A stretch of DNA of 64,000 nt, taken from Clostridia bacterium (GTDB lineage Bacteria; Bacillota; Clostridia; Christensenellales; Aristaeellaceae). Positions 60,436-64,000 of the stretch are shown one piece after another (the first letter of the stretch is position 1; each line of letters begins with the position of its first letter). Position numbers and translations under genes: made by a program. The stretch lies in assembly GCA_017521565.1 (NCBI GenBank), contig JAFXCE010000124.1:1-64000 (forward strand), written 5' to 3'. The notes under the pieces are model-generated. The model did not search any database, had not been told where the DNA came from, and saw only the letters and a program-made list of their open reading frames with translations.

Positions 60436-61697
60436 GAGAAATATTCCATCGCACGCGCGCCGATGTCGCTGCGGCGGTAGGCGTTCTCGAAATGAATCTC
60501 GTCACACAGTTTGTATGCGGACCGGATCGCCTCTGCGAGGTTCTCTGCGATTGCCGTCGTGCCGAGCACGCGGCCGCCGGAGGTGAGAAGCCTGCCGTCC
60601 TTGAGCTGCGCGCCGGCGACAAAAGTGTGTGCGTCGGCTTCTTTGCTCATGGTGATTTCAAAGCCCTTCTCGTAGCTGAGCGGATACCCCTTGGAGGCGG
60701 TCACGACGCAGCAGGCGGACTTGTCCGCGAAGACGACCTCGGTGTCGGCAAGGGTGCCGTTGGTCGTCGCCTGCATGATGGTCAGCAGGTCGCTTTCCAG
60801 CAGCGGCAGCACAACCTGCGTCTCCGGATCGCCGAAGCGGCAGTTGTACTCGATGACCTTCGGGCCGTCCTTGGTGATCATCAGGCCGAAGTAGAGGCAG
60901 CCGGTGAACGGGCGGCCTTCCTCACGCATGGCATTCACCGTCGGCAGGAAGATTTCCTTCATGCAGCGCTCGGCGACGTCCGCGGTGTAGTACGGGTTCG
61001 GCGCGATGGTGCCCATGCCGCCGGTATTGAGGCCGGTGTCGTGGTCGCCCGCGCGCTTATGGTCCATGGAGGAGACCATGGGTTTGACGCAGGTGCCGTC
61101 GGTGAAGGCGAGAACGGAGACTTCCGGCCCCTCGAGGAATTCCTCGATGACGACGGTGGAGCCGCTCTTGCCGAACTTCGCGCCCTGCATCATGTCCACG
61201 ACGGCCTCGCAGGCTTCCTCGCGGGTCATGGCGATAATGACGCCCTTGCCCAGCGCCAGGCCGTCCGCCTTGATGACGGTCGGGATCGGCGCGGTCTTCA
61301 GGTACTCGAGCGCCTTGTCCATCTCGGTGAAAATGGCGTACTGCGCGGTCGGGATGCCATGGCGGGCCATCAGCTCCTTGGCAAAGGCCTTGCTGCCCTC
61401 GATGATGGCGGCATTCGCCTTCGGGCCGAAGCAGGGGATACCGACCTCGTTCAGGCGGTCCACACAGCCCAGGACGAGCGGATCGTCCGGCGTGACGACG
61501 GCGTAATCGACCGGGTTCTCGGTGGCGAATTTCACGATACCATCAAGGTCCGTCGCCTTGATGGCGACGCAGGTGGCCTCGCTTGCCATGCCGCCGTTAC
61601 CCGGCAGGGCATAGATGGTCTCAACGGTGGGGTTCTTTCTCAGGGAGCGGATGACTGCGTGCTCGCGGCCGCCGCTGCCGACAACCAGAATATTCAT
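60423..61697 (-). CDS. purD: Phosphoribosylamine-glycine ligase
   Basis: A 424-residue GAR synthetase, of normal length. MNILVVGSGGREHA (residues 1-14), TPDDPLVLGCVDRL, the ATP-grasp KADGLALGKGVIIA (about residue 144) and EYNCRFGDPETQ (about 282) are standard. It makes GAR from phosphoribosylamine, glycine and ATP in purine synthesis. The start is 39 nt after the purH stop on the minus strand, so it follows purH in the operon. Confidence 0.97.
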   Translation of the reverse strand: MNILVVGSGGREHAVIRSLRKNPTVETIYALPGNGGMASEATCVAIKATDLDGIVKFATENPVDYAVVTPDDPLVLGCVDRLNEVGIPCFGPKANAAIIEGSKAFAKELMARHGIPTAQYAIFTEMDKALEYLKTAPIPTVIKADGLALGKGVIIAMTREEACEAVVDMMQGAKFGKSGSTVVIEEFLEGPEVSVLAFTDGTCVKPMVSSMDHKRAGDHDTGLNTGGMGTIAPNPYYTADVAERCMKEIFLPTVNAMREEGRPFTGCLYFGLMITKDGPKVIEYNCRFGDPETQVVLPLLESDLLTIMQATTNGTLADTEVVFADKSACCVVTASKGYPLSYEKGFEITMSKEADAHTFVAGAQLKDGRLLTSGGRVLGTTAIAENLAEAIRSAYKLCDEIHFENAYRRSDIGARAMEYFSLQK

Positions 61698-61736
61698 ATC
61701 GGATAGACCTCGTGAATCTGCTTGTTGGTTGGGGAA

Positions 61737-62921
61737 TTAGTGGTGGAACAGGCGCATGCCGGTAAAGGCCATGACCATGCCGTTCTTGTTGCACTCGTCG
61801 ATGACCGCGTCGTCACGGATGGATCCGCCCGGCTCGGCGATGTACTTGACGCCGGACTTCGCAGCGCGCTTGATGTTATCGGAGAACGGGAAGAACGCAT
61901 CGGAACCGAGCGCGACGTTTTCCTGCGCGGCAAGGAACGCGTCCTTATCTTCCTGGGTCAGGCGCTCCGGCTGGGCGGTGAAGTAGTTCTGCCAGATGCC
62001 CTCGGCGCAGACGTCCTCTTCGTTGCCGTTGATGTAGCCGTCGATCACGTTGTCGCGGTCCGCGCGGCCCATGCCCGCCTTGAAGGGCAGCGCCAGGGTC
62101 TTCGGGTGCTGGCGCAGGAACCAGGTGTCGGCCTTGGTGCCTGCCAGGCGGGTGCAGTGGATACGGGACTGCTGGCCCGCGCCCACGCCGATGGCCTGGC
62201 CGTCATAGGCATAGCACACGGAGTTGGACTGGGTGTACTTGAGGGTGATCAGCGCGACGATCAGGTCGATCTTCGCGTCCTCGGTCAGCTCCTTGTTCTC
62301 GGTGACGATGTTCTCGAAGAGATGCTCGCCGATCTTGAAATTGTTGCGGCCCTGCTCGAAGGTGATGCCGAAGACCTGCTTGGTCTCCTGCTCGGCCGGC
62401 ACATAGTTCGGATCGATCTCAACGACGTTGTAGCCGCCCTTGCGCTTCTTCTTGAGGATCTCCAGCGCTTCCGGCTCGTAGCCCGGGGCGATCACACCGT
62501 CGGAAACCTCGCGGGAAATCAGCTTGGCGGTAGTCACATCGCACACGTCGCTCAGGGCAACCCAGTCGCCGAAGGAGCACATGCGGTCGGTGCCGCGGGC
62601 GCGGGCATAGGCGCAGGCCAGCGGGCTTTCGTCCAGACCGGCGATATCATCGCAGAAGCAGGCCTTCTTGAGGTTCTCCGGCAGCACCTTGCCCACGGCC
62701 GCAGAGGTCGGGGAAACGTGCTTGAAGGAGGTCACGGCGCACATGCCAGTGGCTTCCTTGAGCTCCTTGACCAGCTGCCAGGAGTTGAGCGCATCCAGGA
62801 AGTTGATGTAGCCCGGACGGCCGTTGAGGATGGTGATGGGCAGCTCGCTGCCATCATGCATATAGATCTTGGACGGCTTCTGATTCGGGTTGCAGCCGTA
62901 CTTCAGTTCAAACTCTTTCAT
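61737..62921 (-). CDS. purH: AICAR transformylase without IMP cyclohydrolase domain
   Basis: A 394-residue protein equal to the C-terminal, formyl-transferring part of PurH. It opens with LKYGCNPNQKPSKIY (residues 6-20), the AICAR-site KYGxNP motif, contains the catalytic Lys-His pair in TSFKHVSPTSAAVG (about residues 64-77) and ends EPGGSIRDDAVIDECNKNGM. The N-terminal MGS-like IMP cyclohydrolase domain of bifunctional PurH (about 200 residues) is absent; a separate cyclohydrolase is encoded just upstream. AGAAGGAGAAAAG precedes the ATG. Confidence 0.93.
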   Translation of the reverse strand: MKEFELKYGCNPNQKPSKIYMHDGSELPITILNGRPGYINFLDALNSWQLVKELKEATGMCAVTSFKHVSPTSAAVGKVLPENLKKACFCDDIAGLDESPLACAYARARGTDRMCSFGDWVALSDVCDVTTAKLISREVSDGVIAPGYEPEALEILKKKRKGGYNVVEIDPNYVPAEQETKQVFGITFEQGRNNFKIGEHLFENIVTENKELTEDAKIDLIVALITLKYTQSNSVCYAYDGQAIGVGAGQQSRIHCTRLAGTKADTWFLRQHPKTLALPFKAGMGRADRDNVIDGYINGNEEDVCAEGIWQNYFTAQPERLTQEDKDAFLAAQENVALGSDAFFPFSDNIKRAAKSGVKYIAEPGGSIRDDAVIDECNKNGMVMAFTGMRLFHH

Positions 62922-62941
62922 TTGCTTTTCTCCTTCTGTTA

Positions 62942-63085
62942 GGCGACAGGGTGGAAAATGAGCGTCATGGGCGGAGCAGAGCCCCGCCCCTACATAGCTG
63001 CTTCAAGCAGCCGCGAAGCGAAGAAGGGTGCAGGGACGATGTCCCTGCGAGGGGTTCGGGGACACAGTCCCCGAGTGTCCTCTTC
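62942..63085. repeat. Hairpin-rich dispersed repeat, copy 2
   Basis: GGGCGG-CCGCCC, GCTGCTT-AAGCAGC, AGGGACGATGTCCCT and CGGGGACACAGTCCCCG hairpins stand in a row, with GCGAAGCGAAGAAGGG between them. The GCGAAGCGAAGAAGGG and GGGGTTCGGGGAC parts reappear inverted at 46590-46670. It lies between the purine genes purO and purH. Confidence 0.65.
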
Positions 63086-63799
63086 TTACTTGTTCTTGTT
63101 GATCAGGCGGGTATCAACCGCGCCGGTTTCCAGATCGGTGTAGCGGACGTAGAGAGAGATCTTGTTCTCGCTGTCCAGCGCGTTCCAGATCTCGCCCGTG
63201 AAGGCGTCGATGTCATCGACCATCGCCACGCGTTCCGGCTCGCCCTGGAAGGTCGGGATGACCGGGTTGCCGTCGCACACATAGGTGTGCAGGAAGTGGC
63301 CCAGACCCGCAGTCGCCGGATACTCATAGAAGAAACGCGCGCAGGCGTTGCCTTCCGGATCTGCTGCCTTGAGGATGGACATCTTGTAGCTGCCGTCACC
63401 GGCCTGAATGCCGGAGATGCGCGGGGTCCAGTTGGGGCCGTCGTCCTCGAACTGACGGGTGCGCAGAGCGGCCTCCCAGCTCTCGCCGCGGGCGAGATAC
63501 TCCCAGATGGTATCGGTTTGGTCGCCGTTGGTGACGATCAGGCCGCAGCCGGCCTCGCGGACCGGATGATAGATGATCAGGTGCGGATCGACCATCTTGG
63601 AGGGATCGTGCGCCTCGGTGCGGATGCCGTCCTTCTCCAGGGTGAAGATGCGGTTGCGGCTGTTGACGCTGCGGCCCATGATGAAGTAGGCGACGGCGGC
63701 CTTCTTGCCGTCCGGCGTCACGCCGATGACGATGCCGCGGCCCGGATAGCGGTTGCCTTCCAGACGCTCGGCCATGGTCTTGATCTCGTAAACGTTCAT
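63086..63799 (-). CDS. purO: PurO-type IMP cyclohydrolase
   Basis: A 237-residue protein whose N-terminus (MNVYEIKTMAERLEGNRYPG) and later VAYFIMGRS, RFFYEYPATAGLGHFLHTY and DGNPVIPTFQGEP match IMP cyclohydrolases of the archaeal PurO type. It closes the ring of FAICAR to give IMP, completing what the transformylase-only purH starts. The start at 63799 has GGGAGGAAC before it; longer in-frame starts run into purN. It is 1 nt from the purN stop. Its place between purN and purH supports the role. Confidence 0.88.
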   Translation of the reverse strand: MNVYEIKTMAERLEGNRYPGRGIVIGVTPDGKKAAVAYFIMGRSVNSRNRIFTLEKDGIRTEAHDPSKMVDPHLIIYHPVREAGCGLIVTNGDQTDTIWEYLARGESWEAALRTRQFEDDGPNWTPRISGIQAGDGSYKMSILKAADPEGNACARFFYEYPATAGLGHFLHTYVCDGNPVIPTFQGEPERVAMVDDIDAFTGEIWNALDSENKISLYVRYTDLETGAVDTRLINKNK

Positions 63800-63800
63800 C

Positions 63801-64000
63801 TTACTTGTTCCTCCCAATCTCATTTGCAACCATTTCAACGGCCTGCGGCAGCAGCTGCCACTCGGCCTGTTCCATCACGCGGCGCTGAAGGATTTCCGGC
63901 GTGTCGCCTTCCTTCACCTCAACGGCCTTCTGAAGGATGATCTCGCCGCCATCAGCGATTTCATTGACAAAGTGGACGGTTGCGCCGGTCAGCTTCACGC
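63801..64000 (-). CDS. purN: GAR formyltransferase, C-terminal part
   Basis: The window ends inside a gene whose product C-terminus reads LTGATVHFVNEIADGGEIILQ, then EGDTPEILQRRVMEQAEWQLLP: the end of PurN, including the conserved GxTVHFV-E--D-G region. It adds the third carbon of the purine ring with 10-formyl-THF. The last 66 codons are visible; the rest lies beyond position 64000. Confidence 0.92.
   Translation of the reverse strand, partial: VKLTGATVHFVNEIADGGEIILQKAVEVKEGDTPEILQRRVMEQAEWQLLPQAVEMVANEIGRNK

Noticed and set aside
1-64000. tRNA, rRNA, tmRNA, SRP RNA genes, CRISPR arrays, transposases, prophage or plasmid genes
   Set aside because: None was recognised on either strand, although a small RNA could escape reading by eye.

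Overview
The window reads as chromosomal DNA of a low-motility-signal, fermentative gut or rumen Bacillota, most likely class Clostridia and perhaps a Christensenellales-like lineage. The basis is indirect: sigma-A-type promoters with 16-18 bp spacers, strong AGGAGG ribosome binding sites with some GTG/TTG starts, moderately high GC, many secreted proteins with SH3, peptidoglycan-binding or leucine-rich repeats, a pyruvate formate-lyase, a PTS, a TRAP transporter and several glycoside hydrolases. No rRNA, tRNA, CRISPR array, transposase or phage gene was found.

Layout. 0.1-4 kb: a small membrane protein, then a dctPQM TRAP transporter for an organic acid. 4-6.5 kb: a uracil-type permease divergent from a PfkB kinase resembling pseudouridine kinase. 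6.7-10.7 kb: a GH1 beta-glucosidase divergent from a GH94 cellobiose phosphorylase, giving a hydrolytic and a phosphorolytic route for short beta-glucosides. 10.7-13.7 kb: a dispersed repeat, a flavin reductase, a sugar-nucleotide-type nucleotidyltransferase and an orphan sensor kinase. 13.9-18 kb: a large secreted SH3/PG-binding protein and a DMT permease. 18-21 kb: the ylxM-ffh-rpsP-khpA-rimM operon, without trmD and rplS behind it. 21-24 kb: two secreted proteins of unknown function, then a 233-bp non-coding element that appears to have inserted in a terminator. 24.3-27.1 kb: response regulator, sensor kinase and PepSY-like protein, with a shared TTCAT direct repeat before the first and third genes. 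27.1-30.1 kb: a BspA-like surface protein. 30.3-33.9 kb: M18 aminopeptidase and GH36 alpha-galactosidase. 34.1-38.1 kb: azlCD, a HAD phosphatase, class B sortase and a secreted SH3 protein. 38.1-43.2 kb: GH42 beta-galactosidase divergent from a YczE-like protein, then a secreted flavoprotein reductase with two FMN-binding domains. 43.3-47.4 kb: a low-molecular-weight phosphatase and a pyruvate formate-lyase locus in which the glycyl-radical domain is a separate 80-residue gene, followed by pflA. 47.7-54.4 kb: a DMT permease, a DUF1836 regulator, a DegV protein, a Cthe_2159-like secreted protein and an FtsX-type permease. 54.7-57.9 kb: nagB, ptsH, ptsI and a HIT protein. 58.0-58.8 kb: remnants of a glycogen branching enzyme and a GT8 glycosyltransferase. 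58.8-64 kb, all on the minus strand: guaB, purD, a transformylase-only purH, a PurO-type IMP cyclohydrolase and the 3' end of purN, together the end of IMP synthesis and the first step to GMP.

The genes fit a saccharolytic fermenter: glycosidases and the PTS feed glycolysis, PFL disposes of pyruvate as formate plus acetyl-CoA, and the secreted reductase may use an external electron acceptor. The least usual items are the split PFL, an HPr whose regulatory Ser46 is Lys, a kinase with Glu in place of the usual catalytic Asp, a 25-bp inverted repeat around the ylxM-ffh promoter, and the putative element in a terminator. All functional statements are from reading the sequence; no search was run.
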